38,619 nt of DNA from Ilumatobacter nonamiensis YM16-303 (GTDB lineage: Bacteria > Actinomycetota > Acidimicrobiia > Acidimicrobiales > Ilumatobacteraceae), in contig NZ_BAOL01000051.1 of the NCBI RefSeq assembly GCF_000350145.1, positions 1 to 38,619 on the forward strand, written 5' to 3'. The position numbers were made by a program, and so were the translations under genes. This document shows positions 1 to 8,649 of this stretch, in pieces (within the stretch, counting starts at the first letter, position 1; each line of letters starts with the position of its first letter). The notes below the pieces were generated by a model. It made no database searches and had not been told where the DNA came from. It saw nothing but the letters and a program-made list of their open reading frames with translations.

Positions 1-62
1 CGGGAATCGAACCCGCGTTCTCAGCTTGGGAAGCTGATGTTCTACCATTGAACTACATCCGC
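1..62 (-). tRNA. tRNA-Gly (anticodon CCC), 3' end cut by window edge
   Basis: Read on the minus strand, the segment starts GCGGATG (5' acceptor strand), then has a D arm (GTTC/GAAC closing an AATGGTA loop), an anticodon stem TCAGC/GCTGA with loop TTCCCAA, giving anticodon CCC, and a T arm GCGGG-TTCGATT-CCCG. The last T-stem base and the 3' acceptor strand lie before position 1. This decodes GGG glycine codons. The arms and loop lengths are all canonical. Confidence 0.93.
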
Positions 63-732
63 AAGATGGACCTGACCGGAGTCAGGACCTTGCCGACACG
101 GCACTTGAGCTGGGATTTCGTATCGAGCCCACGACGTGCTGGTTGTTGTGTGGAGACGATATCGCGTGTTGACCCGTGCGTGCCCATCAGGCGGGCACGC
201 CGTGGGCACGGGCTGCACGCTTCACCGACCATGTCCACCGGTTGGGTTCGCGACCCCGAGTGAGGTCGTGTAGATCGCCGGCGACTACCTCACCACGTGC
301 GTCGAGGAACTGATCGTAGGCGAGCCAAACGATACCTTCTTGGGGGTAGACGGAGGCTTGGTTCGATCTTGCGGTTCGGCTTCCAGGTGATGAGAGAGCA
401 GTTCGGCGCCGTGTAGATCCGAGCCCTCGAAAGGTCGGTGTTCGTCGCGGGGGTAGGAGTCTGGGAATCGGTGGTGGTGCGTCGAATCGATGCGTCGAGA
501 GTCCGCGCGCGAGCCTCTCACGGTCCTTCGGCCAGATCGTTTGTCGCGGGTCCTCGACGCCAGGAAGCGGGAACTGGACCTCGTCGAAGACCGGCGCGTT
601 CTGGTCTCCTCCACTCAGCGCAGCGATGAGCCCACGAAGGTCATGCAGAGCCCCTCGTTCCCGAGGAGAGCTGGTAGTGGAGCGAGATCCGTTTGCGGGG
701 AGGGGCCTTCCACGCCGCTCGCCGAGCAGCGA
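63..732. other. Region without a convincing gene; possible gene remnant
   Basis: About 670 bases between the tRNA and the kinase stop codon. No open frame here has a recognisable domain. On the minus strand a frame without a good start, ending with a stop at 187-189, reads as plausible protein over its last 50 codons (from about 339 down, including WLAYDQFLDARG and ending AHGVPA). This may be the C-terminal remnant of a decayed gene, but it could also be chance. No promoter or terminator stands out. Confidence 0.4.
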
Positions 733-1779
733 TCAGGTCCACACCTGCCGAGCCGGATTGAGCAGCATCAAGGTGTCGTACTCGAGTTCGGCGACGCGCC
801 GGCCGCTGGCTGCCATGACGATCGATCTGTGTCGTCCATCGAGATGTGACCGGGCCTGTCCGGCCAGTGAGATGCCCCAGCGAACGGTGGACAGCAAACG
901 CCACCACTCGAATCGAGTGCTGTGCCAACCACCGTCGGCCGCGGCATACGCCTCACGCAACGCAGGGATCGAACCGAGTCCACCGACGCGGTTCTCGTCC
1001 TCGCGGAATCGCCACATTCTCAAGGTCGGCCACGCCAGATCCTCCATGGCATCACCGAGGTGGCACGTCTCCCAGTCGAGGATCGCAGCGACGCCCGCGT
1101 CGTCGACGATGACATTCCCCACGCGGATGTCGCCGTGGACGATCGCCAGCCGATCCGGCTCGGACGGAGCATGCCGCTCCAACCACCGGGTCGCCAGCGA
1201 GAACGTCGGCGAGGGATGTTGGAGAAGCGCCATCTGCTCGTCGAGCCTGGCGAGCGAGTCCGCGATCGGCCGCCCCGTTTCGGGTCGCGGCAGTTCCGCC
1301 GGGGCCACTCCCGGATCGAGACTGTGCAATCTCGCCATCGCGGTCCCGAGTTGGCCCACGATGGTCGGACCGAGCGACCGGTCTCGGGCACGTCGCATGA
1401 TGTGGCGCGGAATCGTCAGGCCGCTGATGGCTGTGCTCAGGAAGAACGGACCGCCGAGGACATCGGTCCGGTCGTGGACGTGATGAATGTGAGGCACCGG
1501 GACACCGGCAGACTCGGCCAGCGTGCGGACTTCGGCCTCGGTGCGAACCGGGACGATCTCGATGTCCGCCGATTGGTTGAGTGTGAGCGCAAGGCGACGT
1601 GTCCCCTGATCGTCTGCGATGTCGAGCAGCGCGTTGACCCGGCGCGCTCCGGCCGAGACCCGCTCGAATCGAGCGATGTGGATGCATCGACCCTCCACCT
1701 CGCTCAACCATGCGGCCAACGGCTCGACGAGTGGATCGGAGTCGACCGCTGTCGAGCCGTGCGAACCCCCGCTCATCAA
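733..1779 (-). CDS. APH-fold phosphotransferase (ACAD10/LvaA-like small-molecule kinase)
   Basis: This 348-residue protein belongs to the aminoglycoside phosphotransferase/choline kinase fold. The Brenner-type catalytic loop HGDIRVGN is at residues 215-222 (catalytic Asp217, Asn222) and the metal-binding DWE at 235-237. Relatives next to acyl-CoA dehydrogenases phosphorylate hydroxyacyl-CoA rather than antibiotics; LvaA of Pseudomonas levulinate catabolism and human ACAD10/11 are the known cases. Its start codon overlaps the stop of the DUF6285-type gene as ATGA, so the two are translationally coupled at the end of the transporter operon. The N-lobe strand that usually holds a basic ATP-contacting residue reads LALTLNQ, without an obvious Lys or Arg. 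Antibiotic resistance is unlikely given the context. The substrate is inferred, not seen. Confidence 0.85.
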   Translation of the reverse strand: MMSGGSHGSTAVDSDPLVEPLAAWLSEVEGRCIHIARFERVSAGARRVNALLDIADDQGTRRLALTLNQSADIEIVPVRTEAEVRTLAESAGVPVPHIHHVHDRTDVLGGPFFLSTAISGLTIPRHIMRRARDRSLGPTIVGQLGTAMARLHSLDPGVAPAELPRPETGRPIADSLARLDEQMALLQHPSPTFSLATRWLERHAPSEPDRLAIVHGDIRVGNVIVDDAGVAAILDWETCHLGDAMEDLAWPTLRMWRFREDENRVGGLGSIPALREAYAAADGGWHSTRFEWWRLLSTVRWGISLAGQARSHLDGRHRSIVMAASGRRVAELEYDTLMLLNPARQVWT

Positions 1780-2150
1780 TCGGCCTCCCAGTCGTCGTAG
1801 CCGGGTTTCGCGATCGCGAGATCGTTTCGCACGGCGTCGACCAGCGAACCCCAGACCTCCGCGAAGCGACGCGGTTCATCCGCGAACCCGGTGCGAAGCG
1901 ACGTGCTCACGGCGCGGCGCGCCCGTCGGAGATCGTCGGGGCACTCGTCGCCGACGATCTCCGCGAGGTGCTGGAGTTCGACCCGGTCGTTCTCACCGGC
2001 GAGGAGAAGTTCGCGCTCGACGATCGTGAGGAGATTGGCGGCGACACGCGCGTGATGCTGAGCCGAGCCCGACAGCTGAGGGACGATTTCCTGTGCGAGT
2101 ACCTCAGCGACAACGGCGAGGATGTCTGCGGCTTCCGGCTCATTCTGCAT
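1776..2150 (-). CDS. Small DUF6285-type protein, partner of the APH-fold kinase
   Basis: A 124-residue, mostly helical, acidic protein starting MQNEPEAADILAVV and ending KPGYDDWEAD. A longer frame runs upstream, but the ATG at 2150 is preferred because the sequence before it is antisense-like and reads through the ATPase gene. This start overlaps the end of the upstream ATPase gene by 11 bases, and its stop overlaps the kinase start as ATGA. The sequence resembles the DUF6285 family, which is typically encoded beside APH-fold kinases and acyl-CoA dehydrogenases. In the Pseudomonas lva operon the small protein LvaB is needed with the kinase LvaA, and this protein may play an equivalent role (inference). 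The family assignment is from memory of its context and style, not from a search. Confidence 0.7.
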   Translation of the reverse strand: MQNEPEAADILAVVAEVLAQEIVPQLSGSAQHHARVAANLLTIVERELLLAGENDRVELQHLAEIVGDECPDDLRRARRAVSTSLRTGFADEPRRFAEVWGSLVDAVRNDLAIAKPGYDDWEAD

Positions 2151-3228
2151 CGGTCGACACCGTCTCGTCGCTCGTGGCCGCCCGGCGGTCGCCGCGCGAC
2201 TCGGGAGGCAGAACGCGCACGGTCGAGCCGCCCAGAACGGGACCCTGGTCGTGGAGGTGGCATCGGACGAACGAACCGTTCGGCATCTCGACCAGATCCG
2301 GCAGTTCTGTGGCGCACGGCTCGAACTCGTGCGGACACCGGGTCCGGAACGCGCATCCGCTGGGGGGCGCTGTCGGATCGGGAAGTTCCCCGCGAAGCAC
2401 CGTTCGCTCGCGTCCGCGTTGTCTGGCCGGGTTGGCGATCGGGTGAGCTGACAGCAACACGTTCGTGTACGGGTGCATCGGCCGTTCGAAGATCTGCTCC
2501 ACCGGACCTTGCTCGACCACGCGACCCAGGTACATGACCGCGACACGATCCGAGATGTGGCGCACGACAGCGAGGTCGTGAGCGATGAACAGATAACCGA
2601 CCCCCTCCTGATCCTGGAGCCGTTCGAGGAGTTTGATGATCTGGTTCTGGGTACTGACGTCGAGTGCACTCACGGCTTCGTCGCACACGATGAGCTCGGG
2701 TCGAACAGCCAATGCTCGCGCAATCGCGATGCGCTGGCGTTGCCCGCCGGAGAACTCGTAGGGATATCGATCGAGGTGATGACGGCCGAGCCCGACCTCG
2801 TCGAGCAGCTCCGATGCGCGCTCCCGAACGTCGGTGCGGCCGAGATCCTCGTGCTGCTTGATCGCTTCGGCCAGCGAATCGGCGATCGTCATCGAGGGAT
2901 CCAGTGACGAGTACGGGTCCTGGAAAACCATCTGCATTGCCTGGCGCTTTCGCCGAAGCTCTTTGCGCGACATCTCGGTCAATTCCTCGCCGCGCAGGCG
3001 CACCGATCCATGCGTCGGCTCGATCAAGCGCAGCACAGCTCGTCCCGTTGTGGACTTGCCCGAACCGGATTCCCCCACGAGGCCGAGCGTCTCACCAGGC
3101 TGCAGTGTGAACGACACGTCCGATACGGCGTGAAGCGGCACCCGCCGAAACCCGGATCCAGTGACGCGGAAGGTCACAGAGAGATCGGAGACCTGGAGAA
3201 ATGGCTCCGATTCGCGCGGGTTCGTCAT
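2140..3228 (-). CDS. Peptide/nickel-type ABC importer ATPase (DppF/OppF family)
   Basis: Cytoplasmic ATPase subunit of a family-5 ABC importer, 362 residues. Visible motifs: Walker A GESGSGKST at 52-60, Q-loop VFQDP at 101-105, ABC signature FSGGQRQ at 159-165 and Walker B LIVCDEAVSALD at 179-190. A C-terminal oligopeptide-type segment carries the Cys-containing CAFRTRCPHEFEPC motif typical of OppF/DppF, which can hold an Fe-S cluster in some relatives. Its start overlaps the stop of the other ATPase gene (ATGA), and its end overlaps the DUF6285-type gene. It is presumed to pair with the second ATPase to power the two permeases. Despite the family name the substrate may be an organic acid rather than a peptide, because the operon also carries catabolic genes. 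Confidence 0.95.
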   Translation of the reverse strand: MTNPRESEPFLQVSDLSVTFRVTGSGFRRVPLHAVSDVSFTLQPGETLGLVGESGSGKSTTGRAVLRLIEPTHGSVRLRGEELTEMSRKELRRKRQAMQMVFQDPYSSLDPSMTIADSLAEAIKQHEDLGRTDVRERASELLDEVGLGRHHLDRYPYEFSGGQRQRIAIARALAVRPELIVCDEAVSALDVSTQNQIIKLLERLQDQEGVGYLFIAHDLAVVRHISDRVAVMYLGRVVEQGPVEQIFERPMHPYTNVLLSAHPIANPARQRGRERTVLRGELPDPTAPPSGCAFRTRCPHEFEPCATELPDLVEMPNGSFVRCHLHDQGPVLGGSTVRVLPPESRGDRRAATSDETVSTDAE

Positions 3229-4253
3229 TCTTGGACTCCCTGGAGCCTGAGCTTTTCGGCGAGCAGGCAGCGTGTGGTGTGATTCGGTTCGATCGACCGG
3301 AGCGGCGGAGCATCAGCGGTACAGGTCGGTTCTGCGTAGCCACAACGCGGATTGAACGCACAGCCCGGCGGCCGGTCGAGCGGCGCAGGGGGTGAACCGG
3401 GGATGCTGAAGAGTTCACCGCTCCGCGTTTCGATGTGCGGCATCGCCCGAAGGAGCCCCTCGGTGTAGGGATGTTCCGGATGCTCGAACAGCGTTTCGGC
3501 GTCTGCGCCTTCGATGACCTGACCTGCGTACATCACCATCACCCGGTCGCAGATGTCTGCGACGACACCCAGGTCGTGTGTGATGAACAGCAGCGCGAGG
3601 TCGAGTTGGTCCTGGAGGTCGCGAAGCAGATCGAGGAGCTGCGCCTGGATCGTGACGTCGAGCGCCGTGGTCGGCTCATCTGCGATGAGAAGTGCCGGCT
3701 CGCACGCGAGTGCGATCGCCATCATGACGCGCTGTCGCATTCCTCCCGAGAACTCGTGCGGATAGGACCGCACACGCCGGGCAGCGTTCGGAATTCCGAC
3801 CAGATCGAGCATCTCGACCGCACGAGCGCGGGCTGCTCGTCGGCTGGCTCCGCGGTGTCGTCGAACGGTTTCACCGATCTGGTCCCCGACGGTGAAGGCC
3901 GGGTTGAGACTGGTCATCGGCTCCTGGAAGACCATCGCCATCCGACTCCCGCGCAGCCGTTGCAGGTCGGAGAGGGGACAGCCCACGATCTGTTCGCCCT
4001 CCATTTCGATGCTTCCGCTGGGAATCCTGGCGCTCTTCGGCAGGAGCCCCATGACACTGAGCGCGGTGATCGTCTTGCCCGAGCCGGATTCACCGACCAG
4101 ACCCAAGGTTTCACGCGCTCCGATCTCGAAATTGACGTCGTCGAGGACCCGCACGTGACCGTGCTCGCCCGCGAGTTCCACCGTGAGATTTTCGATGGAG
4201 AGCACCGGCGACCGGCGATCAGCACCGGCGAGCGTTGGTTCGGATGCCGTCAT
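3225..4253 (-). CDS. Peptide/nickel-type ABC importer ATPase (DppD/OppD family)
   Basis: Second ATPase subunit of the importer, 342 residues. Walker A GESGSGKT lies at 54-61, followed by the Q-loop VFQEPMTSLNP, the signature FSGGMRQRV and Walker B LIADEPTTALDVT. The C-terminal oligopeptide-type region has CAFNPRCGYAEPTC. Order and overlaps with its neighbours (ATGA at both ends) show a tightly coupled permease-permease-ATPase-ATPase array. It is distinguished from the other ATPase by the DEPTTALD form of Walker B, as usual for the D subunit. All catalytic motifs are intact. Confidence 0.95.
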   Translation of the reverse strand: MTASEPTLAGADRRSPVLSIENLTVELAGEHGHVRVLDDVNFEIGARETLGLVGESGSGKTITALSVMGLLPKSARIPSGSIEMEGEQIVGCPLSDLQRLRGSRMAMVFQEPMTSLNPAFTVGDQIGETVRRHRGASRRAARARAVEMLDLVGIPNAARRVRSYPHEFSGGMRQRVMMAIALACEPALLIADEPTTALDVTIQAQLLDLLRDLQDQLDLALLFITHDLGVVADICDRVMVMYAGQVIEGADAETLFEHPEHPYTEGLLRAMPHIETRSGELFSIPGSPPAPLDRPPGCAFNPRCGYAEPTCTADAPPLRSIEPNHTTRCLLAEKLRLQGVQE

Positions 4254-5155
4254 CGTTCCTCCCGACCGAGCGAGTCACGCAGCGCGTCACCCAGCAGATT
4301 GAACGCCAGTACCGTCAACGCGATCGCAATGCCCGGGAAGAGGACGACCCAGGGTGCGCGATCGTAGAAGCGGTACGAGCGTCCGAGCATGGCGCCCCAA
4401 CTCGCATCCGGCGGCTGGACTCCGAGTCCGAGAAAGCTCAGGCTCGCTTCCGCGAGCATCGCGGTTCCGGCGGCGAACGAAATCTGGACGATCAACGGCG
4501 AGAGTACGTTCGGAAGCACGTGCCTCCCGATGATCGAGACCGAGCTGCAGCCCAGTCCTCGAGCCGCCTCGATGTAGGTCTCTTCCCGGATCGACATCGC
4601 CGCCCCGCGCAGAATCCGCAGGAACCTCGGGGAGAAGACGATCCCCACCGCGATCATTGCGTTCGTCAGCCCTGGTCCGAGCACGCCCACCAGCGCCACC
4701 GCCAGAATCAGCGGAGGGAAGGCCATCAACGCATCAGCGATGCGCATGACGATCCCGTCGATCCGACCGCGTGCATACCCCGCCACCAAACCTGGCACGA
4801 GGCCGAGTCCGAGCGCGACCGCGACGGCCAGCAACGCGGCGAGCAGCGAGGTCCTCGACGCGTACAGAAGGCGGCTGAATACGTCGCGTCCGACATCGTC
4901 GGTCCCCAGCCAGTGTTCACCGGACGGCGACGCCAGCACCGCGCGGAGATCCTGCGCGTTCGGGCTGTCCGTGGCCAGCAGGGGAGCGAGCACAGCGATT
5001 CCGACCACGAAGATCAGATATCCGAGGCTGATCAGTCCGACGCGTTGTGTTCGGAACCGTCGCCGGAAGCGACTCCATGGCGTTCTCGGCACTTCCGGGG
5101 TCTCGCCGCTCTCCGGTGTTGCCGAGTCGTGGGCCGTTTCGAGGTGACTGGTCAC
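4250..5155 (-). CDS. Peptide/nickel-type ABC importer permease (DppC/OppC family)
   Basis: Inner-membrane permease of 301 residues. The GTG start at 5155 is chosen because it overlaps the upstream permease stop as GTGA and gives the standard DppC layout: a cytoplasmic N-terminus of about 38 residues rich in Arg, a first membrane segment (LISLGYLIFVVGIAVLAPLL), a periplasmic stretch with LGTDDVGRDVFSR, then five more hydrophobic segments. The EAA coupling loop EAARGLGCSSVSIIGRHVL and the conserved LPN that follows it are present. The open frame continues far upstream of this start, but that part is antisense to the first permease and is not protein-like. Confidence 0.93.
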   Translation of the reverse strand: MTSHLETAHDSATPESGETPEVPRTPWSRFRRRFRTQRVGLISLGYLIFVVGIAVLAPLLATDSPNAQDLRAVLASPSGEHWLGTDDVGRDVFSRLLYASRTSLLAALLAVAVALGLGLVPGLVAGYARGRIDGIVMRIADALMAFPPLILAVALVGVLGPGLTNAMIAVGIVFSPRFLRILRGAAMSIREETYIEAARGLGCSSVSIIGRHVLPNVLSPLIVQISFAAGTAMLAEASLSFLGLGVQPPDASWGAMLGRSYRFYDRAPWVVLFPGIAIALTVLAFNLLGDALRDSLGREER

Positions 5156-6096
5156 TGGGCCCGCACCTTCGGGTTCAGGTATCCATAGAGGAGGTCGACC
5201 ACGAGATTGGCGAGGACGGCGATGATGACCGATGCCACGACCACTCCCTGGATCATCGGAAGATCCCGCGAGTTCACGGCGGAGATCACGAGTTGTCCGA
5301 GACCGGGGAGCCCGAAGATCTGCTCCACGATGATCGAACCCCCCAGGAGCACCGTGACCTGCAGTCCGGCCACCGTCAGCATCGGTGCCGCCGCGTTCTT
5401 GAGGGCGTGCTTTCCGACCACAACTCTCGAGGCGAGGCCCTTGGACCATGCAGTGCGGATGTAGTCCTGCTTGAGCACGTCCACGAGGCTGCTGCGCAGC
5501 TGGCGGGTCATCTCCGCTGCAGCGGCCGTACCGAGCGTGATCGCAGGAAGCACGAGGTGGCGGAACCATTCCCAGGGGCTGTCCTCGAGCGCGACGTACC
5601 CGGTGGCGGGGAGCCACGGATTCCAGATCGCGAAGAACAACAGCAGGATGAGAGCCAGGAGGAAGCTCGGGGTCGCGACGCCCACGGATGCGGCGACCGT
5701 GGCGACCTTGTCGCTGGCACGTCCGGCACGCGTGCCGGCGATCAGGCCAGCCGGGATCGCGACGACCAGAGCGACCACCAATGCGAGAAAGGTCAGCGAG
5801 AGTGTGACGGGCAGTCGATCGATGATCGTCTCGCTGACCTGCTCGTTGCGATAGAGCGAGGTACCCAGGTCGCCCGTGAGGACGTCGCCGACCCACTTGC
5901 CGTACTGGACCAGCATGGGATCGTTGAGCCCCAGTCGTTCTCGCGTGGCGTCGATCTGCTCGGGCGTGGCGTTGTCGCCGGCGAGGGTGACCGCCGGGTC
6001 GCCGGGAACGAGCAGGATCAGCGAGAACGTCAGAAAGGTGACGATCAGGAGCAGCGGGATCAGTGAGAGCAACCGCCGGACGACGAGCCGTGTCAC
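5152..6096 (-). CDS. Peptide/nickel-type ABC importer permease (DppB/OppB family)
   Basis: A 314-residue inner-membrane permease. It has the typical N-terminus (VTRLVVRRLLSLIPLLLIVT), the LVPGDPA motif after the first helix, the LGLNDP motif, and the coupling loop DYIRTAWSKGLASR followed by HALKNAAAPML. The start is GTG at 6096. The start codon lies in the 3' arm of a strong hairpin between this gene and the binding-protein gene, so translation of the permease may be throttled relative to the binding protein. It shares an operon with the downstream permease (GTGA overlap). Confidence 0.94.
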   Translation of the reverse strand: MTRLVVRRLLSLIPLLLIVTFLTFSLILLVPGDPAVTLAGDNATPEQIDATRERLGLNDPMLVQYGKWVGDVLTGDLGTSLYRNEQVSETIIDRLPVTLSLTFLALVVALVVAIPAGLIAGTRAGRASDKVATVAASVGVATPSFLLALILLLFFAIWNPWLPATGYVALEDSPWEWFRHLVLPAITLGTAAAAEMTRQLRSSLVDVLKQDYIRTAWSKGLASRVVVGKHALKNAAAPMLTVAGLQVTVLLGGSIIVEQIFGLPGLGQLVISAVNSRDLPMIQGVVVASVIIAVLANLVVDLLYGYLNPKVRAQ

Positions 6097-6131
6097 CGAG
6101 GGCCCCCACGCTGCAGAGAGGCCCTCGGTGA
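6093..6131 (-). promoter_or_regulatory. Intra-operon hairpin covering the DppB-type start codon
   Basis: Perfect 12-bp inverted repeat: TCACCGAGGGCC at 6093-6104 and its complement at 6120-6131, with a 15-nt loop. In the transcript the 3' arm contains the GTG start of the permease and the loop contains the G-rich stretch that would serve as ribosome site. Such hairpins between a binding-protein gene and its permeases commonly raise the binding-protein to permease ratio, by protecting the 3' end or limiting translation. No T-run follows, so a strong intrinsic terminator is less likely. Confidence 0.7.
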
Positions 6132-6145
6132 GGTGATCGTTCGAC

Positions 6146-7717
6146 TCATCCTGGGTTCACGGTGACACCATCGAACTCGATATGGCCCGACAGGTACCAG
6201 GTCAGCCCGTTCACGTCCTCGGTCGACGCGAGGATTGCGTTCGGGAACAGCATCGGCACCCCGAGCGCGTCTTCGACGATCTGACCTGACAGAGCCTTGA
6301 CCGCGTCCGGTCGGTCGTCTGCGGGAATGAGCGCCTCGAAGTACGCGTCCTTGACCGTCGGCGTCACCTGTCGGCCAGGATTCGAGAACGACTCGTCATT
6401 GAAGTAGATCTGAGCGGTTTCGGTCGGGTCGATCCGGCCGGGGTACGGCGAGACGATGGCATCGGCATCGTTCCGGACGAAGAAGGCATCAGCGAGTTGC
6501 TGCTCCTGGCGGAGATCCATCTCGACGCCGATCTCGGCGAACTGTTCCTTCAGGATCTCGCCGAGTCGGACATAGATCGGGTTCGTCGACACCATGGCGT
6601 CGAATTCGAACCCGTCTTCCAGGCCGGCCTCGGCGAGGAGCTCACGTGCCCGGTCAGGGTCGTACGGGTAGTAGTCGGGGCCGAACTCCTCGTTGTAGAA
6701 CGGACTGCCCTCGGGCACCCACTGAGTCGTGGGCTGCCCGTAGCCGAAGACGAGCCCCTCGACGATCGCTTCGCGGTCGACGGCGTGATTGAGCGCTTGG
6801 CGAACGAGCACATCGCCGAATTCGCTCTTCGAGCGGTCCATCTGGAAGTGGTAGACCTCGAGCGAATCGGAGACGTCGACGTTCAGTCCGGCGCCCTCGG
6901 CCTCGGACACCTGTGAGGGTTCGAGAACGGCGGCGTCGACCTGGCCGCTCCGGAGTGCGTTCAGCCGGGTCACGGCGTCGGGCATGTAGAAGATCTCGAG
7001 CTGATCGACCTGCGCGTACTCGGGATCCCAGTAATCGTCGACCTTCTCGTACACGGCGCGGTCACCGCGTGAGTACTCGACGAGTGCGAACGGTCCGGAG
7101 CCGACGGGCATCTCGTCAAGGTCGGCGTTCTCGAAGGCATCCGGGCTCAGCATCATGCCAGGCCGAGTGGCCAGCTGCATCGGAAGAGTTGCGTCGGGCT
7201 GAGCGAGGTTGAACTGCACCTCGTACTCGTCGAGCACCTCCACCGTGTCAACGCTGGCGAGGTAGTTCGCGAGGCCAGATCCCTCGACGGTCTTGGCGCG
7301 CTCGATGTTCGCCTTGACCGCTTCTGCGTTGAAGGGGGTGCCGTCATGGAACGACACGTCCTCGCGGAGGGTCATGACGAACGTGGTGTCGTCGGTGAAC
7401 TCCCACTCGAGAGCCAACCCTGGTTCCAGTTCTGCCTGCGGCGTTTGATGGATCAGCCGTTCGTACACCGGTGCGAACCAGTTCTGGTCGTAGCCGTTGC
7501 TCGAGCGGTGCACATCGAAGCGCGATGGCTCGTTGGCTGCCGCGTAGCGCAGCGTGCCGCCGGGGCTTCCCGCTGTGGGCGCATCCTCGGACTGTTCGGC
7601 TGCCGACGACGTCGGATCGCTCGATGCGGCGCCGTCATCGTCGGATCCGCCCCCGCACGCCGTGACGACGAGCATGGTGGCCGCAATCGCAGCGACGAAC
7701 TTCTTGGAACGGATCAT
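6146..7717 (-). CDS. Family-5 extracellular solute-binding lipoprotein of the ABC importer
   Basis: A 523-residue substrate-binding lipoprotein. The signal peptide MIRSKKFVAAIAATMLVVTA ends at lipobox Cys21, followed by a Gly/Asp/Ser-rich linker and the two-lobed SBP_bac_5 fold. Recognisable family segments are LALEWEFTDDTTFVMTLRE, VSFHDGTPFNAEAVKANIER, VGSGPFAL and LVRQALNHAVDREAIV. It is anchored outside the membrane and delivers ligand to the two downstream permeases. The promoter region upstream (7718-7863) carries a TetR-type operator, so this gene opens the transport transcript. The ligand cannot be read from sequence; family members bind peptides, nickel chelates, glutathione or organic compounds. 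Confidence 0.95.
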   Translation of the reverse strand: MIRSKKFVAAIAATMLVVTACGGGSDDDGAASSDPTSSAAEQSEDAPTAGSPGGTLRYAAANEPSRFDVHRSSNGYDQNWFAPVYERLIHQTPQAELEPGLALEWEFTDDTTFVMTLREDVSFHDGTPFNAEAVKANIERAKTVEGSGLANYLASVDTVEVLDEYEVQFNLAQPDATLPMQLATRPGMMLSPDAFENADLDEMPVGSGPFALVEYSRGDRAVYEKVDDYWDPEYAQVDQLEIFYMPDAVTRLNALRSGQVDAAVLEPSQVSEAEGAGLNVDVSDSLEVYHFQMDRSKSEFGDVLVRQALNHAVDREAIVEGLVFGYGQPTTQWVPEGSPFYNEEFGPDYYPYDPDRARELLAEAGLEDGFEFDAMVSTNPIYVRLGEILKEQFAEIGVEMDLRQEQQLADAFFVRNDADAIVSPYPGRIDPTETAQIYFNDESFSNPGRQVTPTVKDAYFEALIPADDRPDAVKALSGQIVEDALGVPMLFPNAILASTEDVNGLTWYLSGHIEFDGVTVNPG

Positions 7718-7780
7718 TCTGAACCCCCTCGGAATCGTTCGAACGCCGACTGCGTCGAACTGCCGTCACCCAATCACAAC

Positions 7781-7796
7781 AGTGACATCACTGTCA
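7781..7796. promoter_or_regulatory. TetR-type operator, copy 1 (transport operon)
   Basis: AGTGACATCACTGTCA lies 64 bases upstream of the binding-protein start, inside a perfect 7+7 inverted repeat (ACAGTGA-CA-TCACTGT, 7779-7794). The same 16 bases recur exactly at 10232-10247 and with two differences at 10279-10294. On the minus strand TTGACA (7797-7792) overlaps the site and could be a -35 box. Repression by the adjacent TetR protein is inferred. Confidence 0.75.
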
Positions 7797-7863
7797 ACTT
7801 GAACCGGTGCGACCTCGGAGAGTGGTGGTTTGGGCCGTGAGTGATGGCGTCGGGAGTCGACGC

Positions 7864-8556
7864 TCAGCGACGCGCTGGCTCGGGAAGACCGATCGCTCGC
7901 GCCCATAGGAGCGTGAGCGTGCGCGTGGATTCCTCGAGTTCGAAGTCCTCGCCGAGGACGAGCCACACGTAGGCAAATCGATCCACCATCGATCCGAGAG
8001 CCGTCGCGGCGTACCGCGAGTCGACGTCGGCATGGGCGAGCCCCTCCGCCTGCAGGCGTGTCACGGCTCGATCCGAACGGCGCACGAACGCCCGACGGAT
8101 CTCACGTCGCAGTTGCAACATCTCGTCGTTGAACGTGGCCACCTGCTCGACCATGGCCATCAGCTTGGCGTTGCCCATGTAGGCCGTGAGGTAACGGCGG
8201 TTGTTGTCCTCGACCCGTACCCACCACTCTTCGACCGACCGTTGGGCCGGTGCCGTGCGGGAGCGATCGCGATCGTCCTCGGCGTGACGCGAGTTGTCCG
8301 GTGGGTCGCCGATCATGGCGGCCTGCAGCTCCAGGGCCAACACGCGGAAGATGTCCTGCTTGCTGGTGAAATACTTGTAGAAGGTGCCGTGCGCGACTCC
8401 TGCCGCCGACGCGATGTCGGCGACGACCGTGTCGAGGTAGCCCTTCTCCTCGAAGATCTCGCGCGCCTTCTCGACGAGCAGAGATCGTGTCTTCATCCCT
8501 CGACTCGTCGTGGGGAGCGGGAGCGGCTCCCGCACACCGTTGTCAGATGAATTCAT
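7864..8556 (-). CDS. TetR-family transcriptional regulator
   Basis: A 230-residue regulator. The N-terminal helix-turn-helix reads VVADIASAAGVAHGTFYKYF, the standard TetR DNA-binding helix pair, preceded by the KAREIFEEKGY helix. The rest is a helical ligand-binding domain with little recognisable sequence, as is usual. An internal ATG 20 codons in (MKTRSLLVEKAREIF) is also a credible start. It lies between the acyl-CoA ligase and the binding-protein gene on the same strand, and three near-identical palindromes flank these genes. It is therefore the obvious candidate to repress the ligase, dehydrogenase and transporter; the inducer is probably an acyl-CoA or the transported acid (inference). 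Confidence 0.95.
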   Translation of the reverse strand: MNSSDNGVREPLPLPTTSRGMKTRSLLVEKAREIFEEKGYLDTVVADIASAAGVAHGTFYKYFTSKQDIFRVLALELQAAMIGDPPDNSRHAEDDRDRSRTAPAQRSVEEWWVRVEDNNRRYLTAYMGNAKLMAMVEQVATFNDEMLQLRREIRRAFVRRSDRAVTRLQAEGLAHADVDSRYAATALGSMVDRFAYVWLVLGEDFELEESTRTLTLLWARAIGLPEPARR

Positions 8557-8649
8557 GACACCTTGCCCGCCGTCGTCTTTCGGCCCCCTGTCGAGCGATC
8601 CTCGACCAGATCGGGGCGCAAGACATTCTTGCAGAGTAGCGACCGGCCA

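Noticed and set aside
733-1779. Aminoglycoside resistance gene
   Set aside because: The APH fold is shared with small-molecule and acyl-CoA kinases; the operon context with acyl-CoA genes and a DUF6285-type partner points to metabolism.
8618-8632. Inverted repeat GCAAGA-CAT-TCTTGC between the ligase and TetR genes
   Set aside because: Only 6-bp arms and no similarity to the TGACA operators; it may be chance.
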